In this document: in pieces, positions 1 through 6,724 of the stretch
How positions within the stretch are numbered: position 1 is the first letter of the stretch
How the letters are laid out: the number at the start of each line of letters is the position of its first letter
Assembly: GCA_018055515.1 (NCBI GenBank)
Contig: JAGPHL010000061.1
Location: 3,523 to 13,063 of the forward strand
DNA from: Anaerolineae bacterium
GTDB lineage: Bacteria > Chloroflexota > Anaerolineae > B4-G1 > SLSP01
Length of the DNA stretch: 9,541 nucleotides
Direction of reading: 5' to 3'
The notes under the pieces: generated by a model
Database searches by the model: none
What the model saw: the letters and a program-made list of their open reading frames with translations, nothing else
Told to the model about the DNA's origin: nothing
Program-made: the position numbers and the translations under genes

Positions 1-1
1 T

Positions 2-25
2 GACTCGCCGATTCGCTGATTCGTG
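2..25. repeat. Three tandem 8-bp degenerate units upstream of the UDP-glucose dehydrogenase gene
   Basis: Three consecutive 8-bp units, GACTCGCC, GATTCGCT and GATTCGTG, follow the pattern GAYTCGYN. The array may continue left of the window. It lies about 30 bp before the Shine-Dalgarno site of the first gene. I see no convincing -35/-10 pair in the remaining leader, so the promoter of this gene is probably outside the window. The style (short period, few copies, slightly degenerate) matches the spacer between the two M16 genes. Confidence 0.5.
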
Positions 26-68
26 GTATCATCTTCATTCGTATCCCAACAGGTAAAGGAGTTCATGC

Positions 69-1400
69 ATGAAAAGCATTGCCGTGATTGGCGTCGGCTA
101 TGTGGGATTGGTCAGCGGGGCCTGTTTTGCTGATCTGGGCAACCACGTCATCTGCCTCGATATCAACGCGGAACGCATCGCCAACCTCAAACAGAACATC
201 TTGCCCATCTACGAGCCCGGGCTTGAGGAGCTGGTTGAGCGCAATGTCAAAGCGGGACGGCTGTCCTTCACCACGTCGTATGCCGAAGCGATTCAGGAGG
301 CGGAATTCGTCTTCATCGCCGTCGGCACCCCCTCGGATGTAGACGGGCAGGCCGATCTGCGCTATGTGCGCATGGCCGCCGAATCCATCGCCGATGTGAT
401 GGACCATCCGCTGATCATCGTCAACAAATCCACCGTCCCCGTCGGCACGGGCGACTGGGTCGCCGAAATCATCCACAACCGTCGCCCCGACGCGCCCGAA
501 TTCGCCGTCGTCTCCTGCCCGGAATTCCTGCGTGAAGGCAGCGCCATCAGCGACTTCATGAATCCCGACCGCACTGTCCTGGGCTCCACCAACAAGGACG
601 CCGCCGCCAAAGTGGCGCAGCTGCATCTGCCGCTGCGCTCCGCCATCATGATCACCGACCTGCGCACGGCGGAGATGATCAAATACGCCTCCAACGCTTT
701 CCTGGCGACCAAGATCTCGTTCATCAACGAGATTGCCAATATCTGCGAGGCCCTGGGCGCCGACGTGAAGGAAGTCGCCGCCGGCATGGGCCTCGACAAA
801 CGCATCGGGCGTTTCTTCCTCGATGCGGGCATCGGCTGGGGCGGCTCCTGCTTCCCCAAGGACGTCAAAGCGCTGGCGTACATGGCCGAAACCGAGGGAC
901 GCCATCCCCATCTGCTCCATGCCGTGATGGACATCAACGCCGATCAACGTCAGGCGCCGGTCCGCAAGCTCCGCGAGATTTTCGCCGAGGACTTGAAGGG
1001 CAAAGTCATCGGCCTGCTGGGGCTCGCCTTCAAGCCCAACACCGATGACATGCGCGACGCCCCCTCGATAGACATCGTCCACAGCCTTCTGCGCGCCGGG
1101 GCGAAAGTCCGCGCCTATGACCCCGTCGCCATGCCCGGCGCCAGCGCTCTGCTCCCTGACGTGGAAATGACGCCCGATCCTTACACGCTCGCCGAGGGCG
1201 CCGACGCGCTCATCCTCGTCACCGAATGGAATGAGTTCAAACACCTGGATCTGGCGCGGATCAAAACCGCGCTATGCGCGCCGGTGCTCATTGATGGACG
1301 CAATATCTACGACCCGCAGACGATGGCGGCCCTGGGGTTCATCTACCGGGGCATCGGACGCGGTTACAACGGGGAAGGCGTGAGCGAAAGCGCCTGCTAA
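69..1400 (+). CDS. ugd: UDP-glucose 6-dehydrogenase (UDP-glucose/GDP-mannose dehydrogenase family)
   Basis: Predicted cytosolic enzyme that oxidises UDP-glucose to UDP-glucuronate in two NAD+-dependent steps, supplying precursor for exopolysaccharide or cell-surface glycans. The 443-residue length is normal. The N-terminal Rossmann domain shows G8xG10xxG13 followed by Asp31, which is expected to bind NAD ribose. The conserved NKSTVPVGT segment is at 119-127 and CPEFLREG at 150-157. Family catalytic residues are all present: Lys205 and Asn209 in MIKYASNAF, and Cys261 with Asp265 in GGSCFPKD. The C-terminal UDP-binding domain follows, with the GLAFKPNTDDMRDAPS motif. AAAGGAG at 55-61 lies 7 nt before ATG 69; another ATG at 65 is in a different frame. 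Related dehydrogenases for UDP-ManNAc or GDP-mannose share the fold, but these motifs fit the UDP-glucose branch best. No glycosyltransferase neighbour is visible to fix the pathway. Confidence 0.93.
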   Translation: MKSIAVIGVGYVGLVSGACFADLGNHVICLDINAERIANLKQNILPIYEPGLEELVERNVKAGRLSFTTSYAEAIQEAEFVFIAVGTPSDVDGQADLRYVRMAAESIADVMDHPLIIVNKSTVPVGTGDWVAEIIHNRRPDAPEFAVVSCPEFLREGSAISDFMNPDRTVLGSTNKDAAAKVAQLHLPLRSAIMITDLRTAEMIKYASNAFLATKISFINEIANICEALGADVKEVAAGMGLDKRIGRFFLDAGIGWGGSCFPKDVKALAYMAETEGRHPHLLHAVMDINADQRQAPVRKLREIFAEDLKGKVIGLLGLAFKPNTDDMRDAPSIDIVHSLLRAGAKVRAYDPVAMPGASALLPDVEMTPDPYTLAEGADALILVTEWNEFKHLDLARIKTALCAPVLIDGRNIYDPQTMAALGFIYRGIGRGYNGEGVSESAC

Positions 1401-1409
1401 AAACCCTTT

Positions 1410-1453
1410 CTGGCGCAGGCCAGCCATCCGGCGCTCGCGCGCCTCCGGGAGGC
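1410..1453 (+). promoter_or_regulatory. Two small hairpins in the leader of the first M16 gene, one covering its ribosome binding site
   Basis: The 57-bp gap after the dehydrogenase contains CTGGC-GCAG-GCCAG (1410-1423) and GCCTC-CGG-GAGGC (1441-1453). The second hairpin contains the whole Shine-Dalgarno sequence GGGAGG (1447-1452) of the GTG start at 1458. If it forms, it would hide the ribosome binding site. Neither hairpin is followed by a T-run, so neither looks like a Rho-independent terminator. Both stems are only 5 bp and could be chance in GC-rich DNA. Confidence 0.3.
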
Positions 1454-1457
1454 ATCC

Positions 1458-2726
1458 GTGAATTTGCTCAAAACCACGCTGGAAAACGGTCTGACGGTCG
1501 TGCTGCGCGAAACGCACAGCGCGCCGGTGACCAGTGTCTGGATCTGGTATCGCGTCGGCAGCCGCAACGAACACCTGGGGATCACCGGCATCTCCCACTG
1601 GGTGGAACACATGCTGTTCAAGGGGACCGCTCGTTGGCCCCGGCAAAAGCTCGATCAGGCCATCGCGCGGGAAGGCGGCTATCTCAACGGCATGACCTGG
1701 TACGACTTCACCACTTACTTTGAGACGCTGCCTTCGGCCAAGGCCTACCTCGCCCTCGACATCGAAGCCGACCGCATGACCAACGCCCTCTTCGACGCCG
1801 ACGAGGTCGCCGCTGAGCGGACGGTCGTCATCAGCGAGCGCCAGGGCAACGAGAACGATCCCACCTTCCTGCTGGATGAGGAGCTGACGGGAGCCGCCTT
1901 TCGGGTTCACCCCTACGGCCACGACACGATCGGGCACCTGTGCGATCTGCAAACGCTGACCCGCGACGACCTCTACGCGCATTACCGCACCTACTACGCC
2001 CCCAACAACGCCATCCTCGCCGCCGCCGGGGACTTCAATGCGGGGGAAATGCTGCGCATGATCGAGAGGGCCTTCGACAAGATCCCGCCGCGGGAACCTC
2101 TGCCGCACGTCACCGCGCAGGAACCGCCGCAGCGCGGGGAACGCCGGGTAATCGTCGAAGGGAACGCCGGCACGGATTACCTGGCCCTGGCTTTTCACAC
2201 GCCGCAAGCCACCCATCCCGATCTGCACGCGCTCACGGTTTTGAGCACGGTCCTGGCGGGCGGCGCCAGCTCGCTGGTCGGAAGCGGCAGCCTCACCAAC
2301 TACACCAGCCGGCTCTATCGCGCCGTTGTGGCCCGCGACCTCGCCGCGGAGGTCAACGCCAGCCTGATTCCCACCGTGGACCCCGGCCTGTACCGCATCA
2401 GCGCCACGGTTCTCCCCGACCACACGCCGGCGGAAGTCGAAGACGCCCTCCGCGCTGAACTGGAACTCCTCCGTCGTGAACCCATCACCGCCGAAGAGCT
2501 GGCCAAGGCCATACGCCAGGCGCGAGCGCTCTTCGCGTTTTCCAGCGAAAGCATCACCAATCAGGCCTTCTGGCTGGGATTCAGCGAGATTTTCGCCGAC
2601 ACGAGCTGGTTCCTGCACTACCTTGAGCGGCTGGAAGCGGTCACGGCTGAGGATGTCCTGCGCGTCGCCGATGCCTACCTGCGCCCCCAAAACATGACCG
2701 TCGGGCACTACCTCACCCAAGATTGA
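1458..2726 (+). CDS. M16-family zinc metallopeptidase, catalytic subunit (HxxEH present)
   Basis: Predicted zinc endopeptidase of the pitrilysin/processing-peptidase family (M16B-like, about 420 residues, two M16 domains). The inverted zinc motif is H47-W-V-E50-H51. The distal ligand is Glu127 in VVISER, 76 residues after His51, the spacing seen in mitochondrial processing peptidase beta. Glu120 is also conserved. The second domain lacks the Arg/Tyr substrate-binding pair usually found in GLAY-type segments: the aligned positions are Val290 and Ala297. The next M16 gene supplies that pair, so this protein probably works as the metal-binding half of a heterodimer. No signal peptide is seen, so a cytoplasmic location is likely. 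The start is GTG with GGGAGG 5 nt upstream, and the reading begins in the typical LENGLTVVLRE strand. The physiological substrate cannot be read from the sequence. Confidence 0.9.
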   Translation: MNLLKTTLENGLTVVLRETHSAPVTSVWIWYRVGSRNEHLGITGISHWVEHMLFKGTARWPRQKLDQAIAREGGYLNGMTWYDFTTYFETLPSAKAYLALDIEADRMTNALFDADEVAAERTVVISERQGNENDPTFLLDEELTGAAFRVHPYGHDTIGHLCDLQTLTRDDLYAHYRTYYAPNNAILAAAGDFNAGEMLRMIERAFDKIPPREPLPHVTAQEPPQRGERRVIVEGNAGTDYLALAFHTPQATHPDLHALTVLSTVLAGGASSLVGSGSLTNYTSRLYRAVVARDLAAEVNASLIPTVDPGLYRISATVLPDHTPAEVEDALRAELELLRREPITAEELAKAIRQARALFAFSSESITNQAFWLGFSEIFADTSWFLHYLERLEAVTAEDVLRVADAYLRPQNMTVGHYLTQD

Positions 2727-2980
2727 CCGCTGGGGACGCAAAACAACGTGGACACGTGCGAACGTAGGCACGTGGACACGTGGGCACAGTTTCTATTTTC
2801 TGAGAAATTGTCACGAGCCTGCGGCACATCATCGCAAACGAAAATTTAGTCAGCAGATTAAGCGAATTGAGCAGATTTTAATTTCTGATCCGTGGCATCT
2901 GTGTCAATCCGTGAGCCATTTTCTGAGAAGATCACTTACGCATTACGCATCACGCATTACGCATTTCCTGAGGAGATTGT
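2727..2980. repeat. Composite short-repeat spacer between the two M16 genes
   Basis: This 254-bp stretch has no credible gene and is more AT-rich than its flanks. It is built from several unrelated short repeats in series. A 13-bp unit ACGTGGACACGTG occurs at 2746-2758 and 2770-2782. GCAGATT occurs at 2853-2859 and 2871-2877. ATCYGTG occurs three times at 2888, 2897 and 2907. A perfect tandem of four ACGCATY heptamers fills 2938-2965. The 11-mer TTTTCTGAGAA also occurs twice, at 2796 and 2919. The last tandem ends 5 nt before the Shine-Dalgarno site of the downstream gene. I found no convincing promoter or terminator. Such mixed degenerate spacer repeats look like scattered intergenic repeats rather than a mobile element: there are no terminal inverted repeats or transposase. 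Confidence 0.75.
2938..2965. repeat. Four tandem ACGCATY heptamers
   Basis: The units are ACGCATT, ACGCATC, ACGCATT and ACGCATT, contiguous with no interruption. The 7-bp period does not match codon phase, and the array stops just upstream of GAGGAG (2970-2975). Short tandem arrays can change copy number by slippage, which here would alter only the leader of the second M16 gene. Confidence 0.75.
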
Positions 2981-4261
2981 ATGCGCCGAAACAAGGTTGC
3001 GTTACCCGGCCCCGACGATGTGCTGCGACAGACTCTGCCCAACGGCATCACCGTCCTGGCCCGCGAGAACTTTGCCAGCCCGTCCGTGGTCCTTGACGGC
3101 TATCTGATCGCCGGATCGGAAGACGACCCCCCAGACCAGGAAGGCCTCGCCAGTCTGGCCGTAGACGTCATGGAACGCGGCACCCATCGCCGCCCCTTCG
3201 AGCAGCTGTATGAGGAAGTGGAGTCCGTCGGCGCGACCTTTGGCTTTTCCGCCGGGGTGCACAGCACCGCCTTCGGCGCCAAGGGACTGGCGGAGCAGCT
3301 GCCGCTGCTGCTGGACATCTGCAGCGACGTGATGCGAAATCCCACCTTCGCGCCAGAGCAAGTCGAACGCGCGCGCGCCGAGCTGCTCAGCGCCCTGCGC
3401 GAACAAGAATTCGACACCCGCTCCCGCGCATCCCGCGCTTTTCACGAACTCGCCTATCCCGCTGCGCATCCCTACCATCGCCAGGTCAGCGGTACCCTGG
3501 AGAGTGTGGAGCGCCTGCGCCGCGACGACCTGCGCGACTTCCACGAGCGCTACATCAAGCCGCAGGGGATGGTCATCACCATCGTCGGCGCCATCAAGGT
3601 AGAGGCCGCCCTCACCGCCGTTCAAAATGCCTTTGGGGATTGGGAAGGCGTCCGTCCCCCGCGCCCGCCACTGCCCGCAGTGCCGCCGTTGACCACGCGC
3701 CGCGAGCAATACATCCCCTTGCCGGAAAAAACGCAGGCCGACCTGGTGCTCGGCTGGCCCGGACCGGAGCGACGCGCGCCGGATTTCCTCGCCTGCCAGC
3801 TCGCGAACACGCTCCTTGGCGTCTTTGGGATGATGGGACGGCTCGGCGAGCAAGTGCGTTCGCAGAATGGCCTCGCCTACTACGTCTACAGCAGCCTCGA
3901 TAGCGCCATCGGACCGGGGCCCTGGCAGGCCATCGCCGGCGTGCATCCCGCTCATGTCGAGAAAGCCATCGCCCTCATCCTGGACGAAGTTCAGCGCCTG
4001 CGCGAGGAACCCGTCCCTGCCGCTGAACTCGCGGACAACCAGGCCTACCTCATCGGCAGCCTGCCGCTGCGCCTGGAGACGAACGAGGGCGTCGCCGGCA
4101 ACCTTACCTACATCGAGCGCTTCGAGTTGGGATTGGATTATCTGCTGCGCTACGAAGAGCGCATCTCCGCGATCACCGCAGCGGACATCCAAAGCGTCGC
4201 CCAGCGCTGGCTCAATCCCGCCGCCTTTGCGCTGGGTGTCTCGGGGCCGCCGCGGGCCTGA
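2981..4261 (+). CDS. M16-family peptidase homologue, non-catalytic subunit (no HxxEH, Arg/Tyr pair retained)
   Basis: A 426-residue M16 protein with the usual two-domain layout but no metal site. Where HxxEH is expected the sequence reads LASLAVDVME. The two conserved glutamates of the following helix are replaced by Ala in VERARAELLSAL. The second domain instead keeps the substrate-binding pair, Arg293 and Tyr300 in RSQNGLAYYVY; the same seven-residue spacing is found in insulin-degrading enzyme. Known bacterial M16B heterodimers, such as the Sphingomonas A1 pair, divide these features in the same way. This protein is therefore predicted to partner the upstream M16 protein rather than act alone. 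No signal peptide is visible. GAGGAG lies 5 nt before ATG 2981. The stop is 13 bp before the holo-ACP synthase start. An independent role as an inactive scaffold is possible but less likely. Confidence 0.88.
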   Translation: MRRNKVALPGPDDVLRQTLPNGITVLARENFASPSVVLDGYLIAGSEDDPPDQEGLASLAVDVMERGTHRRPFEQLYEEVESVGATFGFSAGVHSTAFGAKGLAEQLPLLLDICSDVMRNPTFAPEQVERARAELLSALREQEFDTRSRASRAFHELAYPAAHPYHRQVSGTLESVERLRRDDLRDFHERYIKPQGMVITIVGAIKVEAALTAVQNAFGDWEGVRPPRPPLPAVPPLTTRREQYIPLPEKTQADLVLGWPGPERRAPDFLACQLANTLLGVFGMMGRLGEQVRSQNGLAYYVYSSLDSAIGPGPWQAIAGVHPAHVEKAIALILDEVQRLREEPVPAAELADNQAYLIGSLPLRLETNEGVAGNLTYIERFELGLDYLLRYEERISAITAADIQSVAQRWLNPAAFALGVSGPPRA

Positions 4262-4274
4262 AGTCGAGGGGCAA

Positions 4275-4655
4275 ATGTTGGCCAATGGCATTGACGTCGT
4301 CGAAATTCGCCGGATGGCGCGCGTCCTCGAACGGCACGGCGAACGGTTTTTGGAGCGCATCTTCACCCCCAGGGAGCTGTCGCACCTTCGGCGAGAACCG
4401 GCAGAGGTGGCGGCGCACTTCGCGGCCAAAGAAGCCGTCGCCAAAACCCTGGGAGTGGGCTTGAGGTTGTTGTCGCCGGTAGGCATCCGCTGGCATGAAG
4501 TCGAAATCCTCAACACCCCCAGCGGACGCCCCATCATCGTCTTGAATGGCTATGCCGAAACGTTGGCCCGCTCACAACAGCTCACCGAATGGGCCGTGAG
4601 CCTCACCCACGACGGGGGACAGGCCATCGCCTCGGTCGTCGCCGCCGGGAGATAA
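4275..4655 (+). CDS. acpS: Holo-[acyl-carrier-protein] synthase (4'-phosphopantetheinyl transferase, AcpS type)
   Basis: Transfers the 4'-phosphopantetheine arm of coenzyme A to a serine of acyl carrier protein, activating it for fatty acid synthesis. At 126 residues it has the usual AcpS length. The N-terminal GIDVVEI segment carries the Mg-binding Asp7. The signature F49-A-A-K52-E53 contains the second acidic ligand, followed by Lys57 and Gly60. The C-terminal strand AVSLTHD is also typical. AcpS normally works as a trimer in the cytoplasm. The open frame extends far upstream in antiphase to the M16 gene, but similarity begins at ATG 4275. GAGGGG at 4266-4271 is close to that ATG (3 nt), so the TTG at 4278 is a possible alternative start. 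The 13-bp gap after the M16 gene suggests shared transcription. Confidence 0.9.
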   Translation: MLANGIDVVEIRRMARVLERHGERFLERIFTPRELSHLRREPAEVAAHFAAKEAVAKTLGVGLRLLSPVGIRWHEVEILNTPSGRPIIVLNGYAETLARSQQLTEWAVSLTHDGGQAIASVVAAGR

Positions 4656-4657
4656 CG

Positions 4658-5125
4658 ATGCGTGCCGTCATTCAACGGGTCACTCGCGCTTCGGTCACCG
4701 TGGAAGGCCACCGCGTCGGCGCCATCGGGCCGGGATTGCTGGTCCTGCTCGGCATCGCCGCAGGGGATACGGAAAAGGAGGCTCGCTGGCTGGCGCACAA
4801 GACCGCCAACCTGCGCATTTTTTCCGATGCTGAGGGGAAGATGAATCTGTCGGTGCAGGACATCCAGGGCGGCGTGTTGGTGATCTCCCAATTCACCCTG
4901 CACGGGGACATTCGTCGCGGCTTTCGTCCTTCCTTCACCCAGGCCGCGCCGCCGGAAATCGCCGAACCTCTGGTCGCGCAATACTGCGAGGCCCTACGGG
5001 AGGCGCTGCGCGAGCTGCAATTGCCCGTGGAGACCGGCATTTTCGGCGCTCACATGGAAGTCGAGCTCGTCAATGACGGACCGGTCACCCTCATCCTCGA
5101 AAAAGAGCCTGCGAGCACGCCGTGA
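4658..5125 (+). CDS. dtd: D-aminoacyl-tRNA deacylase
   Basis: Cytosolic proofreading enzyme that hydrolyses D-amino acids (and glycine mischarged on tRNA-Ala) from tRNA, keeping the pool homochiral. The 155 residues are slightly longer than the usual 145-150. The N-terminus MRAVIQRVTRASV is characteristic. Ser77-Gln-Phe79-Thr80-Leu forms the conserved active-site motif, at the same numbering as the E. coli enzyme. Gly141-Pro142 in NDGPVT is the cross-subunit Gly-cisPro motif that rejects L-substrates. A longer reading from 4589 is possible, but ATG 4658 fits the family start and has GGGAGA 5 nt upstream, inside the end of acpS. The gap to acpS is 2 bp. The stop overlaps the next start in the arrangement GTGA, indicating translational coupling. 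Confidence 0.95.
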   Translation: MRAVIQRVTRASVTVEGHRVGAIGPGLLVLLGIAAGDTEKEARWLAHKTANLRIFSDAEGKMNLSVQDIQGGVLVISQFTLHGDIRRGFRPSFTQAAPPEIAEPLVAQYCEALREALRELQLPVETGIFGAHMEVELVNDGPVTLILEKEPASTP

Positions 5126-6075
5126 ACGCTGTCGACCGCGAAACCCAACTCTGGTATTGGCTCCTTTACAAGGAGGGGCTCACCACCGCGCGCGCCAAAA
5201 GCCTGCTGGAGACCTGGCGCACGCAGGGGATCACGCTGGAAGCGGCGCTGGCCGCCCTGCCGGAAAGCGCTCTCGCCGCAGGGTTTTCCGACGCGGAGAT
5301 CGCCGCCCTGCGCCCCCCGGAGAGGCTCGAGTCCGTCGCCGCGATTCGGTGGAATGAGCCGCTCTATCCCTCCAGATTGCTGCAACTCGAGGCGAAGTTG
5401 CGCCCGGCGCTGTTGTTCTATCGCGGCGACCCCCGCCTCCTGGCCCGCCCGCTCCTGGTCGTGCCCCCCGCCCCCCTCGACGACGCCGCGGCCGCCCTGT
5501 TACAGGAGGCGTTGAGCCAGCTGCTCGGCGAGGGGATGTTGCCCGCCGCGACGCGGGGCGCCGCACAGGCCACGCTCCTGCTCGGCGAGCTCGCCGATTC
5601 CGAAGGGGAGGCGCTCCTCTTTGTGCGGCAGGGACTCGAAACGCTCGAGCTCAGCCCTCAAGAACAGCGCTTTCTGGCGGAGGGACGCCTGTTGCTGGTC
5701 AGCCCGCTGCATCCCGACGCGACCGCCAACGCCAAATGGGACGCCTCCCTGCTGCAAGTAGAGCTCGGCGCGGCGGAGCTGCTTTTGTGGGTCAGTGCCA
5801 CCGCCCCGATCGGCTCCCTCCCGGCGACGCGGACGCTATGGCTCACGCCGACGCCCCCCTCCGTGACGCCGCTGCCGGGATTGCAGATCACCGATGAACC
5901 GGGCGAGGTGCTGCTCTGGCTGAGTCAAGGGGGGGGTGAACCGCCGGCCCCTCCCGCAGAAGCCCCTCTCACAGCGCCGCCCTTGCCTCCCCTGCCCCCG
6001 GCGGAAGCGCTGCGCATTCTGGAACGCGGCGGCGCCATCCCCGAAGTGCTGCGGCGTCGGCTGCTGGGGAAATAG
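5122..6075 (+). CDS. Degenerate DprA/Smf-like protein, function uncertain
   Basis: A 317-residue protein that resembles DNA-processing protein DprA in layout only. The N-terminus (about 6-70) reads like the helical SAM/HhH-type domain: YWLLYKEGLTTARAKSLLETW. This is followed by the DprA-type entry segment YPSRLL at 82-87 and LLFYRGDPRLL at 98-108. In the Rossmann-like part the expected VGSR motif is VVPPAP (113-118), and the phosphate-binding SG-ARGID segment is replaced by LPAATRGAAQA (140-150). SPLHPDATANAKWDASL (194 onward) resembles the DprA region before the conserved RN residues, but Arg-Asn is absent. A proline-rich linker (about 274-293) precedes a short helical C-terminus. The start is GTG 5122, overlapping the dtd stop by 4 bp. 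The lost motifs argue against normal ssDNA/RecA loading. The family call rests on weak similarity, so an unrelated protein remains possible. Confidence 0.6.
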   Translation: MNAVDRETQLWYWLLYKEGLTTARAKSLLETWRTQGITLEAALAALPESALAAGFSDAEIAALRPPERLESVAAIRWNEPLYPSRLLQLEAKLRPALLFYRGDPRLLARPLLVVPPAPLDDAAAALLQEALSQLLGEGMLPAATRGAAQATLLLGELADSEGEALLFVRQGLETLELSPQEQRFLAEGRLLLVSPLHPDATANAKWDASLLQVELGAAELLLWVSATAPIGSLPATRTLWLTPTPPSVTPLPGLQITDEPGEVLLWLSQGGGEPPAPPAEAPLTAPPLPPLPPAEALRILERGGAIPEVLRRRLLGK

Positions 6076-6080
6076 CCCCC

Positions 6081-6620
6081 TCACGGCAGAATGCCGACCA
6101 GCTCGACCGCGTCAATCTGATTCCAAAAGCCGGTGCGCGATTCATCCAGCTCGAGGCGCACCCCCACGACGAGGTAGTCGGTGCGCGGGAATGAGGCCGT
6201 GAATACCGCCGGACAGATCAGAGAAGTATCCGTCCCTTCCCACACCAGATTTTGCCCGCCGGCCACATCAATCAGATGCACGCGCGCGATAGCGCCCGGC
6301 CCCAGGGTCTGAAAGACGCGGACTTCCGTAGCGTAGACCGGCTTCTCGAAACGCAGCTGCAACCACTCCAGGCCATTGCCCCGCGCCGAGGCCCAGGCGC
6401 GCGGATCGTCGGCGCACATCTGCACGTCCGGTGCCCCCGTCGCCCGCGCCGGGCTCCAATCCGGGGAAGCGTAGCGCGAGCTCGCCTCGGCGGCGAGCGC
6501 CCATTGCGCCACCACGACCGCAGGTTTCGGCGTCACTTCGGCCGGCGTGCGATCCCCGCTGCACGCCACCAGCGTCACCAGCAGACAACAGCCACTCAAA
6601 AATCGTATCAACGCACGCAT
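6081..6620 (-). CDS. Putative lipoprotein with SD-scarf / discoidin-like domain
   Basis: A 179-residue exported protein. The N-terminus has Arg2 and Arg6, a hydrophobic core and the lipobox LVAC with Cys20, so signal peptidase II cleavage and lipid anchoring on the outer face of the membrane are expected. A short Pro/Thr/Lys linker (21-37) leads to one beta-rich domain (about 38-179). Its markers are W40, YASPDWSPARATGAPD (50-65), AWASARGNGLEWLQLRF (75-91), a YATEVRVFQT strand and the ending NQIDAVELVGI. This pattern matches the SD-scarf domain described from PAPP-A and seen in many bacterial surface proteins; carbohydrate or protein binding is inferred from the fold only. Cys69 and Cys136 could form a disulfide. 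GAGGA lies 5 nt before the start. It converges on the DprA-like gene with 5 bp between stops. Confidence 0.8.
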   Translation of the reverse strand: MRALIRFLSGCCLLVTLVACSGDRTPAEVTPKPAVVVAQWALAAEASSRYASPDWSPARATGAPDVQMCADDPRAWASARGNGLEWLQLRFEKPVYATEVRVFQTLGPGAIARVHLIDVAGGQNLVWEGTDTSLICPAVFTASFPRTDYLVVGVRLELDESRTGFWNQIDAVELVGILP

Positions 6621-6696
6621 GGATATCCTCGTTGAACCGACCAGGGAAGGATAAAGTCACGCCTGACACGTCAGCGCCGGGCATGGCCGCCCCTCG

Positions 6697-6724
6697 ATTG
6701 TAGCCGAAACCCGGCAGCAATCAA
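6697..6724 (-). promoter_or_regulatory. Candidate sigma-70 promoter for the lipoprotein gene
   Basis: Read on the minus strand: TTGATT (6724-6719), a 16-nt spacer, then TACAAT (6702-6697). This places transcription start near 6690 and gives a leader of about 70 nt. The leader includes the CTGACACGTCAG near-palindrome. The -35 match is moderate and the -10 differs from consensus at one position. No competing promoter was seen closer to the gene. Confidence 0.45.

Noticed and set aside
63..1244. Minus-strand open frame of 393 codons opposite the UDP-glucose dehydrogenase
   Set aside because: It is antisense to a fully conserved enzyme gene, and its Gly/Asp/His-rich composition is typical of an antisense shadow.
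1272..2771. Long minus-strand open frame of 499 codons opposite the dehydrogenase end and the first M16 gene
   Set aside because: It lies antisense to a gene with complete M16 motifs, shows no family features, and is expected from high-GC codon bias.
2746..2965. CRISPR array
   Set aside because: Repeat units are 7-13 bp, are of several unrelated types and lack regular spacers; no cas gene is nearby.
2892..3107. Short plus-strand open frames across the repeat spacer
   Set aside because: They encode translated repeat units, have no ribosome site, and run into the second M16 gene out of frame.
3002..4537. Minus-strand open frame of 511 codons opposite the second M16 gene and acpS
   Set aside because: It is a shadow of two recognisable plus-strand genes, with low-complexity composition and no motifs.
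4589..4657. Upstream extension of dtd
   Set aside because: The added residues overlap the end of acpS and are Arg-rich antiphase sequence; the family start and Shine-Dalgarno fit ATG 4658.
6066..6080. GGGG-AAATAG-CCCC hairpin between the convergent genes as a terminator
   Set aside because: The stem is only 4 bp and no T-run follows on either strand, so a Rho-independent terminator is not supported.
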